A stretch of DNA of 7,255 nucleotides, from contig WQYJ01000097.1 of the NCBI GenBank assembly GCA_009781325.1, positions 1 to 7,255 on the forward strand. Direction: 5' to 3'. The notes beneath the pieces are model-generated. The model searched no databases, was not told the origin of the DNA, and worked only from the letters and a program-made list of their open reading frames with translations. The stretch is from Propionibacteriaceae bacterium. Lineage in GTDB: Bacteria; Actinomycetota; Actinomycetes; Propionibacteriales; Propionibacteriaceae. Each line of letters starts with the position of its first letter. The first letter of the stretch is position 1. Below are positions 1 to 6,198 of this stretch, piece by piece. The position numbers were made by a program, and so were the translations under genes.

Positions 1-134
1 GGGGCCAGGAGGCTGTTGCATGAATCAGAATCTGGTTTTTTTCCTACTAGGTATTGTGGTGACTGCTTGAGGTGATACTACATCTTGTGCAGAAAACAAC
101 ACATCTTGGATTCATGCAACAGCCCCCAGGCCCC
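1..134. mobile_element. Short element with terminal inverted repeats (MITE-like or IS remnant), left copy
   Basis: The outer 26 bases at 1-26 and 109-134 are inverted repeats of each other with two mismatches; the core is GGCTGTTGCATGAATC at 11-26 with its complement at 109-124. The roughly 80 bases inside hold no credible ORF, so this is a non-autonomous element or the remains of a deleted insertion sequence. Bases 42-124 recur exactly and inverted at 7173-7255. The CTGTTGCA-type end recalls some IS6 and IS5 family termini, but I cannot assign a family. The element may begin before base 1, so the left edge and any target duplication are unresolved. Confidence 0.6.
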
Positions 135-147
135 ATGGCACGTTTTT
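126..147 (+). repeat. Dispersed GGCCCC/TGGCACGTTTTT motif, copy 1
   Basis: This is CCAGGCCCC followed directly by ATGGCACGTTTTT. Related copies lie at 1455-1477 (same strand) and at 7007-7025 and 7151-7171 (inverted). It begins inside the right terminal repeat of the 1-134 element and continues past it. Its T-tract overlaps the stop codon of the minus-strand 2H phosphoesterase gene (TAA, complement of 146-148), so the repeat contributes the end of that reading frame. Its arms pair less well than those of the 1455 copy, so I do not call it a terminator here. Confidence 0.6.
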
Positions 148-730
148 ACCGCACTGAGATGTGCTGAGCGTGCTGTGCGAGAGCACCGCCCAGCGGAAAT
201 GACCTAACTTTCCGCCATTGACCTGTTCCGCTGGCTAAGGCAGGCCCAGACCACAGATCCACAGCGGTGATCGGCTGTATGACGGGGAGATGACCAGTAA
301 CGTCGGCCTCTGCCTCCCGGAGCAACGCTACGGGTTGATTGTGCCCCACTGTTAAGTGTGGGACATATGAGTCATAGACACCGCCAAAGATCGGCCAGTC
401 TGGGAATGCATCTGATACTGCTTGGTACACCACTGAGAGTGGTTCAGAGTCGAGAGGACGCAGGAACAGCACATCACTGCCAAACCAGTCCGTTTCCGCA
501 AAAGTAGTAGTGAATGCCGGAATCCGAAGGAACAGGGCTTCCAGGTTGGCGATGTCGTAGGCGTCGATGACTGGCTTGAATGGGTAAGCGACAGTGATGT
601 GTGCTGGGACACCGACCTGGGCGGCGCTGTCAAGAAAACTGCGGTGTCTCCCGACAACAGGATCAGCTTCCGGGCACACAACAAGCAAAGCCGCCTCTAA
701 CGGCACAGCGGGTAGGCTCGGCTTATCCAT
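146..730 (-). CDS. 2H phosphoesterase / 2'-5' RNA ligase (LigT-like) superfamily protein
   Basis: The 194-residue product carries the two HxT motifs that define the 2H phosphoesterase fold, HIT at residues 44-46 in HITVAYPF and HLT at 125-127 in HLTVGH, about 80 residues apart as is usual for the family. Members act on 2'-5' phosphodiester, cyclic-phosphate or ADP-ribose-derived substrates through the paired histidines; the substrate here cannot be told. There is no signal peptide, so it is probably cytosolic. I chose ATG at 730, preceded by a weak AGAG eight bases upstream; an in-frame GTG at 760 would add ten residues without family-like character and would run into the operator region. The gene is divergent from the toxin-antitoxin pair and may share its control region. 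Its stop codon lies in a dispersed repeat, so the extreme C-terminus may be altered by repeat insertion. Confidence 0.85.
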   Translation of the reverse strand: MDKPSLPAVPLEAALLVVCPEADPVVGRHRSFLDSAAQVGVPAHITVAYPFKPVIDAYDIANLEALFLRIPAFTTTFAETDWFGSDVLFLRPLDSEPLSVVYQAVSDAFPDWPIFGGVYDSYVPHLTVGHNQPVALLREAEADVTGHLPVIQPITAVDLWSGPALASGTGQWRKVRSFPLGGALAQHAQHISVR

Positions 731-744
731 GACGAAAACTCTAC

Positions 745-791
745 ACGTGATGCTAGGCACCCACTTAAGGCATCACGTCATCGTGATGCTA
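745..791. promoter_or_regulatory. Probable VapB/VapBC operator: three half-sites
   Basis: CGTGATGCTA occurs twice in direct orientation (746-755 and 782-791). Between them is the inverted half-site GCATCACGT (770-778). Together they make a perfect 9-bp inverted repeat (745-753 with 770-778) and a perfect 8-bp one with a 4-base loop (770-777 with 782-789). The right half-site abuts and overlaps the antitoxin -10 box by two bases. Ribbon-helix-helix antitoxins typically repress their own operon by binding such repeats as dimers, with the toxin as co-repressor. The site also covers the region upstream of the divergent 2H gene, so that gene could be co-regulated. Assignment to VapB is inferred from position. 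Confidence 0.65.
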
Positions 792-801
792 TGATGTTCA
801 T
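790..801 (+). promoter_or_regulatory. -10 box of a leaderless promoter for the toxin-antitoxin operon
   Basis: TATGAT at 790-795 fits the actinobacterial TANNNT -10 consensus and is followed by six bases before the antitoxin ATG at 802. Transcription would therefore start at or next to the A of the ATG. No Shine-Dalgarno-like purine run precedes 802, which agrees with a leaderless mRNA, a common class in Actinomycetota. No good -35 box is visible at the usual distance. Confidence 0.6.
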
Positions 802-1017
802 ATGAGGACAACTATTGATCTTGATGAGCGTGCGGTAGCTGCTGGCCGAGCGAAAGCCGCCGCCGAGCGTACCTCATTGGGACGGGCCATTTCTGAGCTC
901 GTTCTACAAGGACTTCTCCCAACAACGAACGAGATACACCACGATTTTCCGACTTTCCCACCAGTTGAGGATCACATCATCACCGACGAACTCGTTGCTG
1001 CGTATCGGGACGCATGA
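802..1017 (+). CDS. vapB: VapB-type ribbon-helix-helix antitoxin
   Basis: A 71-residue protein beginning MRTTIDLDE, a typical ribbon-helix-helix start: a basic/polar beta strand (about residues 2-8), then two helices (about 9-23 and 26-38). The C-terminal half, rich in acidic and aromatic residues and prolines, would be the flexible segment that wraps and blocks the toxin. The family forms dimers that bind operator DNA and neutralise a PIN-domain RNase. The stop codon overlaps the downstream toxin start (ATGA at 1014-1017), indicating translational coupling. The start at 802 is fixed by the -10 box six bases upstream and the homologous N-terminus. The vapB name is by family and context; the exact subfamily is not determined. 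Confidence 0.87.
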   Translation: MRTTIDLDERAVAAGRAKAAAERTSLGRAISELVLQGLLPTTNEIHHDFPTFPPVEDHIITDELVAAYRDA

Positions 1018-1442
1018 TGGCTATTAGGTTCCTTGTGGATACCAATGTGCTCATTGCCCTGACGAACACCCAGCATATCCACCATCAAAGAGCACACGCC
1101 TGGTTCACCACAGTGACCTCATGGGCAACAACCGCAATCACTGAGACTGCATTCGTACGATTGATGCTCAATCCCCATGTCGCTGGCCGACAATTGAGGC
1201 TCGCTGATGTTCTCTTCGTACTAGCCCAACTCCGGGACTTACCGGGGCATCACTTCCTCGTCGATGATTCATCCCTGATTGATGCATCCATTGATCTTGT
1301 TGGCTTAGTTGGTCACCAACAGGTGACAGACCTGCATCTGGTCAACTTAGCTGCGCGGCATCAATGCATCCTCGCCACCCTTGACACAGCAATCTCGAAC
1401 GCTCTCATCAACCGCGACAAAACCCATGTTCAGGTGATTTAG
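1014..1442 (+). CDS. vapC: VapC-type PIN-domain ribonuclease toxin
   Basis: A 142-residue PIN-domain protein of normal VapC length. All four conserved acidic residues of the metal-binding active site are visible: D9 in FLVDTNVLIAL, E44 in ITETAFVRL, D106 in VTDLHLVNLA and D124 in LATLDTAIS, so it is probably catalytically intact. VapC toxins are Mg-dependent endoribonucleases that cleave tRNA or rRNA when freed from VapB; the target here is unknown. It overlaps the antitoxin stop by four bases. A second ATG at 1017 has better spacing from GGGA at 1007-1010 and would give a product one residue shorter. A hairpin-and-T-tract terminator follows 12 bases after the stop, closing a two-gene operon. 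Confidence 0.9.
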   Translation: MMAIRFLVDTNVLIALTNTQHIHHQRAHAWFTTVTSWATTAITETAFVRLMLNPHVAGRQLRLADVLFVLAQLRDLPGHHFLVDDSSLIDASIDLVGLVGHQQVTDLHLVNLAARHQCILATLDTAISNALINRDKTHVQVI

Positions 1443-1453
1443 CGCGCCACGGA

Positions 1454-1477
1454 GCCAGGCCCCCTTGGCACGTTTTT
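1454..1477 (+). terminator. Intrinsic terminator-like hairpin after vapC (dispersed motif, copy 2)
   Basis: GCCAGG at 1454-1459 can pair with CC-T-TGGC at 1463-1469 (one bulged T) across a three-base loop; after ACG comes TTTTT at 1473-1477. It begins 12 bases after the vapC stop, where a factor-independent terminator is expected. The sequence 1455-1477 is also a copy of the dispersed motif seen at 126-147 and, inverted, near 7007 and 7151, so a repeat family appears to supply the terminator. Confidence 0.55.
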
Positions 1478-1495
1478 CACGCTCAATTCCATGAG

Positions 1496-1525
1496 TTGAC
1501 AAGGCTATCTGATATTGACTAGTGT
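1496..1525 (+). promoter_or_regulatory. Promoter of the secreted glycoside hydrolase gene
   Basis: A consensus TTGACA -35 box at 1496-1501 is followed after 18 bases by TAGTGT at 1520-1525, which fits TANNNT. Transcription would begin near 1532, giving a leader of about 100 bases. It lies just after the vapBC terminator, so the enzyme gene is expected to be transcribed independently. Confidence 0.55.
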
Positions 1526-1602
1526 CTTTTCTAGAGGGATGCAGGCGTATTGTTCCTTGTGCACCGCTGCGCTGAAGGACCCTCTTCCTGCCTTTGTATT
1601 TC

Positions 1603-1631
1603 TGATCTCTGATGGACAGGAGTTGAGATCA
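1603..1631 (+). promoter_or_regulatory. Ribosome binding site inside a possible hairpin, start of the hydrolase gene
   Basis: AGGAG at 1618-1622 sits eight bases before ATG at 1631 and decides that start. It is flanked by a perfect 7-bp inverted repeat, TGATCTC at 1603-1609 and GAGATCA at 1625-1631, whose right arm includes the A of the start codon. If formed, the hairpin puts the Shine-Dalgarno in a 15-base loop and partly closes the initiation region. The stem is short and AT-rich, so an effect on translation is only possible. Confidence 0.45.
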
Positions 1632-4600
1632 TGCATGGTGCAACGACGCAACCGGAAAAACTCACTAATTGGAAACAGCCTCGTAGACAAGGTAATCCTT
1701 TTCGCCTTGGTCTATTGATCATCCTTGGGCTGACTATCAGCATGGCTGGAAGCCCTCAGAGCGTATGGGCAGAGGGGACGCCACCTATTCGCGCAGATGA
1801 AAGTGGCGCACACGCGGCTTTGACTCCTTGTCGTGACACGACTGCCGATCCTGCCACTCTGCCGCCTGATCAGCTCTGCCGAGATGTGGAGTGGCGTTAC
1901 GTCGACTATGGGCGGTGGATGGCTGATGGTTCCTATGCTCTAAATCCAGAACCTCTCCGGGCTTCGGGTTCGGAGAAGTTCATCGCATCTGTACGGTTCT
2001 CACGACAGGAGTTGCCTGTGGGAAGTGTGATTGAGGTAGACAAAGGGTACGCCGTTGTGATCAGCGGCTGGGCTTCGAAGCCGGCCAACTATGGAAACGG
2101 CTGGAAGCCGGGCCAGAACTCTGCCGGAGGTTGGCAGTACAAGGGCGGGCGCATTGAAGTCGACGCTGCACGATGGGGTGCATTCGAGTACCTCGCCTTT
2201 GATGTGTGTTGGAATGACACCGCTGATGGCTGGTGCGGTCCCATGATCAGCCTTGAGGACACAGCGTCACACCTTCGTATTCGAGTTCCGAGTACGGCGC
2301 CTGTTCACCCGATCCCTGAGAATAAGGCGATCATCAAGGGGTTCCAGCCCCTCAACGTCTTCACGACCCAAGACGATCTCGGTTTTGACATCATTCTTCA
2401 AAGGACAGCGACTGTTGATACACCAGTGTCGTGGACTCTCACCAATCCGTATCTCAAGAAGGTCGTGGCAACCGGAACTACCGAAATCAAGAAAGGGACA
2501 CTGAAGACTTCGGTGAATCGCGGACGTGTTGGGGAAACGGGTTATTACACGATTGAAGCCCGAGTGGGAACTGAGACGATAACGGACAACATCGCCGTGG
2601 TGAATTCGAATCCCAAACTGGACGATTCACCCTTTGGTGTAGCCGGGTTCTACTCCTGGTACGACTTCGAGGCGACGAAGGATAACCCCGTCACTTTTGG
2701 GACACAGTCCACAGGTGCGTTGGCTGATGCTTTCGCCCGCGCAATGAGGTTAGGTGGTGTTACATGGGTCAGAGACGTCATCTCATGGAGGGATGTTGGA
2801 CCGGTTCCAACAGGCCCAACGGGCGGTTATGAAGGAGTCATCAAAGCGTACGACAACTACGGATTACATGTTGTGGAGAACGTTCACGTCGCTCCCACAA
2901 GTCTGCTGGATCCTCGCGGGCCGAGCATAAGTTACGACACCCGCCTTCCAAATGAACTGAAAGCCGCCTATGAGTTCGGCAGAGTATGGGGCGAGTACTA
3001 CAACGCTGCATCCAAGAACGCGACAGTAGACCGGTGGGAGATCTGGAATGAACAAGATGCCTGGGGAACGGATTCCGGTGACTCCGTGGATAGGTATTCT
3101 GCGGTGATGAAGGCGATGGCTATTGGATTTCATGAGTCTGGAACGCATGCGACATTCGGGGGGCTGACAACGCGATATTCAGGTCATCTCAACTCAAGTG
3201 ACCCTGGTGCACGCGCCGATATCCTCCTGATCGACAACTATCGAGTCCCCTACCAAGACACCATGTTTGACAATGGTGTACTGGAGTACGCCGACATGTA
3301 CAACTTCCACAACCACCGCAGAAACATTGATCCATCAGCGGAAACCGCGCAGACTGAGGCTTGGTTTTCTAGTACGGACCATCGCAGTTTCAACGTCGCA
3401 GCAAACCTAGCCCATCTAGCGAAGAAGGAGAGTCTGCCTGCTTCCGCCGATACTCCTGTGTGGCTGGCAGAGGCAGGCGGCGCGATAGCCGACGCGCATG
3501 ACGGACTGGACGGTGACTTTGACCGGCAGATGATCCAGGCTCGCTTCGTGATCACATCGGCAGTCCAGAGTCTGTCGACGGGGGTCGACAAGCACTTCTT
3601 CTTTAATCCCCGTGAAGGTGTGGAATTAGCTCCTCCTTATGACAACGCTTCGTACGGAATGTTCAGTCAGTACACACCCTTGAAAGGCCAGTTCACGCCG
3701 TACGCCTCCTATGTTGCTGAGGCTGCCATGACGGATGCCCTAGGTATGGCGGTCTATCGCGGTGAGGTGTCTGGGTTGCCGCAGGGGGCGAAGGGATACG
3801 TCTTCTCTGATCGCAGTGACACAGCGCTGGTTCTCTGGACTGACAAGAGCAAATACGCTGTATCTTTGAATCTTGGGAAGCCGAACGCCACCAAGATCGA
3901 CATCATGGGCAACAAGACGACCCTGACCGCTGTCTCGGGCGCTGTCACCGTCGACATCAGCGAAGACCCTGTGTTCCTGCGATTCAGTGGTGAGATTCCG
4001 ACTGCGAGGATCAAGGATGTCGCAGCAGCTCACACCCCGATTGAGTTGCCGTTGAAGGTGCAGTCAGCGAACGAGAAAATCGTACTGGATCAAGTCTTCC
4101 CCATGGAATACCGTTCCGGGGCTCGCGGCAGCGGGTACGGGATTGACTCGGCCTCAGTAATGCAGATGAGTGTGGATGTCTACAACCTCAACGAAAAACT
4201 CACAGTCACCGGGACCGTGTCAGGTTCCTTCGACACCGCTGGGTTGATCGTATCCGCTCCACAGCAAACTCAACCCATAACCATCCCTCCCCTGGGAAAA
4301 GCGACGTTGACCTTTACACTAACGGCGGCTACCCCTGCTGCCTACTCCGGGAAACTGACATTTGTTGGAGATTTCAATGTCGGAAAGACGACCCCAAGCG
4401 TTTCTAGGGTCCATGCGGAACCGGGAAGTCTGCCGGGGCTCAACTGGGTTCCGCTGACAATGAATGGCGAGTGCCTGCCCTGGGAAACCCATGGCAGTTA
4501 CCCGGAAGACTTCACGGTGACACCGACCCCCGATGGTTCTCCATGCGGCTCCTGGTTATTAGACGGTGACCGGAAAGTGCATCCCATACCGCAAACAAAG

Positions 4601-6061
4601 TTTGGAATGAAGGCAGACGGCTTCACTAACGGGTTCCCCCAAGCCGAGAAACTCAGGGTGACCACGACCGGAGTATCAGGCAAGCCCTGGCCTTCCAACA
4701 CCTTCCAGGTACTCATCGGCGGTCCGCAGGGATCCTGGGCAGTCAACCTTAAGAAGAGTCCAGAAAGCACGACCAATCCAAGTAGCCCCGATGAGCAGAC
4801 TATGTGGGTTGCAGATCTGACAACCATGATTCCGTGGTCTGGGTCTGTCGGGCCACACGTGGATTTCACCCAGGTACGGTGGATCTACCTCGCATGGAGT
4901 GGATGGACTGACGACCTCGGAATAAGAGCCGCAGTGCTGAAATCTGTAGAACTGGGCCTGGACAAAGAAACATACATCCAGGTGGAGCCCTCGGCACAGT
5001 GGACTGTTGAACCTAGCGGTGGGTCGAAGACTGTTGTAGTGACCTGTGAACCTGAGCACTGGGTTGTCACATCCCTTCCGTCATGGGTGTCAACCTCTGC
5101 TGTGACGGGTACCTCTGGTCAACAGTTGGTGCTCACCGCTACCCGCAATGACACTGACAAGGCTCGCAGCGCGGAGGTACGAATCACTGCGGGTGGGAAG
5201 ACAATCGAGATCCCAGTCGTACAAGGAACAGTGTCATCGGTGTCGGAATGGGTGCCATTGAAAGTGGCTGGAGCCTGCCCGCAGTGGGTGGTCCAAGGCC
5301 AATTCAAGCAAGATTTCTCTGTGAATCCGATCTCCACTGGTGCGCAGTGTGCTGGTGCCATACTTGAGGGAGATCGCAAGGACCATAACCCGCCTAACTC
5401 AAAGTTTGGCATGGAAGTACGGTTCGCTGGCGGGTTACCTGAAGCAGGACTACTGAGAGTCACGACCTCTCGCGTACCTGGTATGCCATGGCCATCGGGT
5501 ACCTTCCAACTAGTGCTAGAGGCAAACAGCGGAGGAAAGGTCACCCAACAAGCAGTGGCGAATCTCGTGAAGGTAGCGACGAGTCCTGGAAGCCCTGAGG
5601 GACAAGACATGTGGGTGACAGACTTGTCGCACATGGCTTTCTGGATCGCTGACCCTGACTGGGCCACCGTGAACTTTGCGGCTGTGAACAGGGTATACCT
5701 CTCGTGGAGCGGGTGGACTGCCGATCTGGGACCCAGAGCAGCAATCGTCGAATCCGTGGAACTAAGCGGGTTAACGCTCGGAGTATCGGATGTGGGTCCA
5801 GTGACCTTCACAGGCCAACCCACCGTGGGCGAGGTACTGACAGCATCAGTACCCGAGCCCGGCCCCGCGGGTGCGATCCTGTCCTGGGAGTGGCGCCGTG
5901 GTGACCAGGTGGTGTCGAGCGGGCAGACAGGGTTATCCTCGTCATACACACCGGTGCCCGCTGATCTGGGATCTGTATTAACAGTACGGGTGACAGCTCA
6001 AGTCCCGGGCTATATGACAGCGTCCTTGCCTTATCAAGCAACGACGAGTTCAGTTCAGTAA
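1631..6061 (+). CDS. Secreted multi-domain glycoside hydrolase (clan GH-A, GH39-like barrel) with BACON-like and duplicated C-terminal domains
   Basis: The 1476-residue product has a long Sec signal peptide: basic region to about residue 25, hydrophobic core 26-40, likely cleavage after SVWA at 47. Residues about 85-220 form a Trp- and Cys-containing beta-type domain with ELPVGSVIEVDKGY at 127-140. Residues about 235-325 look like a linker beta-sandwich. A TIM barrel at about 335-700 has WEIWNEQD with probable acid/base E474, NFHNH at 558-562, and VWLAEAGG with probable nucleophile E614, the arrangement of retaining clan GH-A enzymes. A barrel-associated beta-sandwich (about 705-785) and an Ig-like region (about 805-925) follow. 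Related Trp-rich domains at about 938-1109 and 1207-1379 flank a BACON-like domain (about 1115-1200), and an Ig-like domain ends the protein (about 1385-1470). No LPXTG motif or C-terminal membrane segment is seen, so it is probably released. The substrate is unknown; the accessory domains suggest a complex glycan. Assignment to GH39 rather than another GH-A family is tentative. Confidence 0.85.
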   Translation: MHGATTQPEKLTNWKQPRRQGNPFRLGLLIILGLTISMAGSPQSVWAEGTPPIRADESGAHAALTPCRDTTADPATLPPDQLCRDVEWRYVDYGRWMADGSYALNPEPLRASGSEKFIASVRFSRQELPVGSVIEVDKGYAVVISGWASKPANYGNGWKPGQNSAGGWQYKGGRIEVDAARWGAFEYLAFDVCWNDTADGWCGPMISLEDTASHLRIRVPSTAPVHPIPENKAIIKGFQPLNVFTTQDDLGFDIILQRTATVDTPVSWTLTNPYLKKVVATGTTEIKKGTLKTSVNRGRVGETGYYTIEARVGTETITDNIAVVNSNPKLDDSPFGVAGFYSWYDFEATKDNPVTFGTQSTGALADAFARAMRLGGVTWVRDVISWRDVGPVPTGPTGGYEGVIKAYDNYGLHVVENVHVAPTSLLDPRGPSISYDTRLPNELKAAYEFGRVWGEYYNAASKNATVDRWEIWNEQDAWGTDSGDSVDRYSAVMKAMAIGFHESGTHATFGGLTTRYSGHLNSSDPGARADILLIDNYRVPYQDTMFDNGVLEYADMYNFHNHRRNIDPSAETAQTEAWFSSTDHRSFNVAANLAHLAKKESLPASADTPVWLAEAGGAIADAHDGLDGDFDRQMIQARFVITSAVQSLSTGVDKHFFFNPREGVELAPPYDNASYGMFSQYTPLKGQFTPYASYVAEAAMTDALGMAVYRGEVSGLPQGAKGYVFSDRSDTALVLWTDKSKYAVSLNLGKPNATKIDIMGNKTTLTAVSGAVTVDISEDPVFLRFSGEIPTARIKDVAAAHTPIELPLKVQSANEKIVLDQVFPMEYRSGARGSGYGIDSASVMQMSVDVYNLNEKLTVTGTVSGSFDTAGLIVSAPQQTQPITIPPLGKATLTFTLTAATPAAYSGKLTFVGDFNVGKTTPSVSRVHAEPGSLPGLNWVPLTMNGECLPWETHGSYPEDFTVTPTPDGSPCGSWLLDGDRKVHPIPQTKFGMKADGFTNGFPQAEKLRVTTTGVSGKPWPSNTFQVLIGGPQGSWAVNLKKSPESTTNPSSPDEQTMWVADLTTMIPWSGSVGPHVDFTQVRWIYLAWSGWTDDLGIRAAVLKSVELGLDKETYIQVEPSAQWTVEPSGGSKTVVVTCEPEHWVVTSLPSWVSTSAVTGTSGQQLVLTATRNDTDKARSAEVRITAGGKTIEIPVVQGTVSSVSEWVPLKVAGACPQWVVQGQFKQDFSVNPISTGAQCAGAILEGDRKDHNPPNSKFGMEVRFAGGLPEAGLLRVTTSRVPGMPWPSGTFQLVLEANSGGKVTQQAVANLVKVATSPGSPEGQDMWVTDLSHMAFWIADPDWATVNFAAVNRVYLSWSGWTADLGPRAAIVESVELSGLTLGVSDVGPVTFTGQPTVGEVLTASVPEPGPAGAILSWEWRRGDQVVSSGQTGLSSSYTPVPADLGSVLTVRVTAQVPGYMTASLPYQATTSSVQ
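4442..4957 (+). repeat. Duplicated Trp-rich extracellular domain, copy A (in-frame)
   Basis: This encodes residues 938-1109 of the hydrolase. It aligns along its length with copy B (5249-5767): both open with W-V-P-L, contain a Cys pair (C948 and C972 here) that may form a disulfide, share GDRK, KFGM, LRVTT and PWPS-TFQ, and close with WSGWT-DLG-RAA-SVEL. By eye about half the residues match, so this is an old internal duplication. I do not recognise the family; a carbohydrate-binding beta-sandwich is a reasonable guess from position and aromatic content. Confidence 0.8.
4973..5230 (+). other. BACON-like domain coding segment between the duplicated domains
   Basis: Residues about 1115-1200 read WTVEPSGGSKTVVVTC, then LPSWVSTSAVTG, then a strand pair ending GGKTIEIPVVQG. 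This order (PSGG, then a W-V core, then a terminal I-x-V-x-Q-G strand) is typical of BACON domains, known mainly from Bacteroidota extracellular glycan-processing proteins, where they act as spacers or mucin/carbohydrate-associated modules. Here the domain separates copies A and B and may space two binding sites. Assigned by pattern only. Confidence 0.6.
5249..5767 (+). repeat. Duplicated Trp-rich extracellular domain, copy B (in-frame)
   Basis: This encodes residues 1207-1379. It matches copy A from EWVPLKVAGACPQW through SWSGWTADLGPRAA and ESVEL. The Cys pair is kept (C1216 and C1240). It carries a few extra residues in the middle loop (GGKVTQQ) and lacks one after KFGMEVRF. Conservation of the closing WSGWT-DLG-RAA signature in both copies suggests a structural or ligand-binding surface. 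Confidence 0.8.
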
Positions 6062-6068
6062 GGGACAC

Positions 6069-6113
6069 TGGTTGACCAACCATCGATAGCATGCCAAGAG
6101 ACCAGGCCCCTGG
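6069..6113 (+). terminator. Weak hairpins after the hydrolase gene
   Basis: TGGTT/AACCA (6069-6073 with 6078-6082) forms a small stem with loop GACC eight bases after the stop. CCAGG/CCTGG (6102-6106 with 6109-6113) is a second short palindrome resembling a truncated dispersed motif. Neither has a T-tract, so factor-independent termination here is doubtful; the larger palindromic repeats just downstream may serve instead. Confidence 0.25.
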
Positions 6114-6137
6114 GTTCACTCTTTCATCAGCCGACCA

Positions 6138-6174
6138 CCGGTCATCCTGCCGCTAGGCAGGACCTCCGGCGGCC
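6138..6174 (-). repeat. REP-like palindromic element, copy R1 (inverted)
   Basis: A 37-bp palindromic unit whose core TCCTGCC / GGCAGGA arms form a seven-pair stem over a four-base loop, with an asymmetric GGCCGCCGGAGG-like shoulder on one side and TGACC on the other. Read on the minus strand it matches the copies at 6221-6257, 6281-6317, 6341-6377 and 7112-7146; another minus-strand copy is at 7032-7068. It lies 46 bases from the first plus-strand copy, forming an inverted doublet. Confidence 0.75.
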
Positions 6175-6198
6175 AGAGTATGGACTTGAAGAAGAAAA

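Noticed and set aside
731..760. GTG start at 760 for the 2H phosphoesterase
   Set aside because: The extra ten residues lack family character, no better ribosome binding site is present, and the extension would run into the operator repeats.
594..794. Plus-strand 66-residue frame antisense to the 2H gene and running through the operator
   Set aside because: It overlaps a gene with clear HxT motifs and has no family-like sequence.
1505..1743. Short open frames on both strands across the hydrolase leader and start
   Set aside because: They overlap the promoter, leader and signal-peptide coding region and have no ribosome binding site or family resemblance.
5119..5949. Minus-strand 276-residue open frame inside the hydrolase gene
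   Set aside because: It is antisense to well-supported BACON-like and repeat-domain coding sequence, and the peptide is low-complexity Ser/Thr/Pro with no recognisable domain.
6018..6061. Cell-wall anchor at the hydrolase C-terminus
   Set aside because: The protein ends in ATTSSVQ right after the Ig-like domain, with no LPXTG, hydrophobic segment or basic tail.
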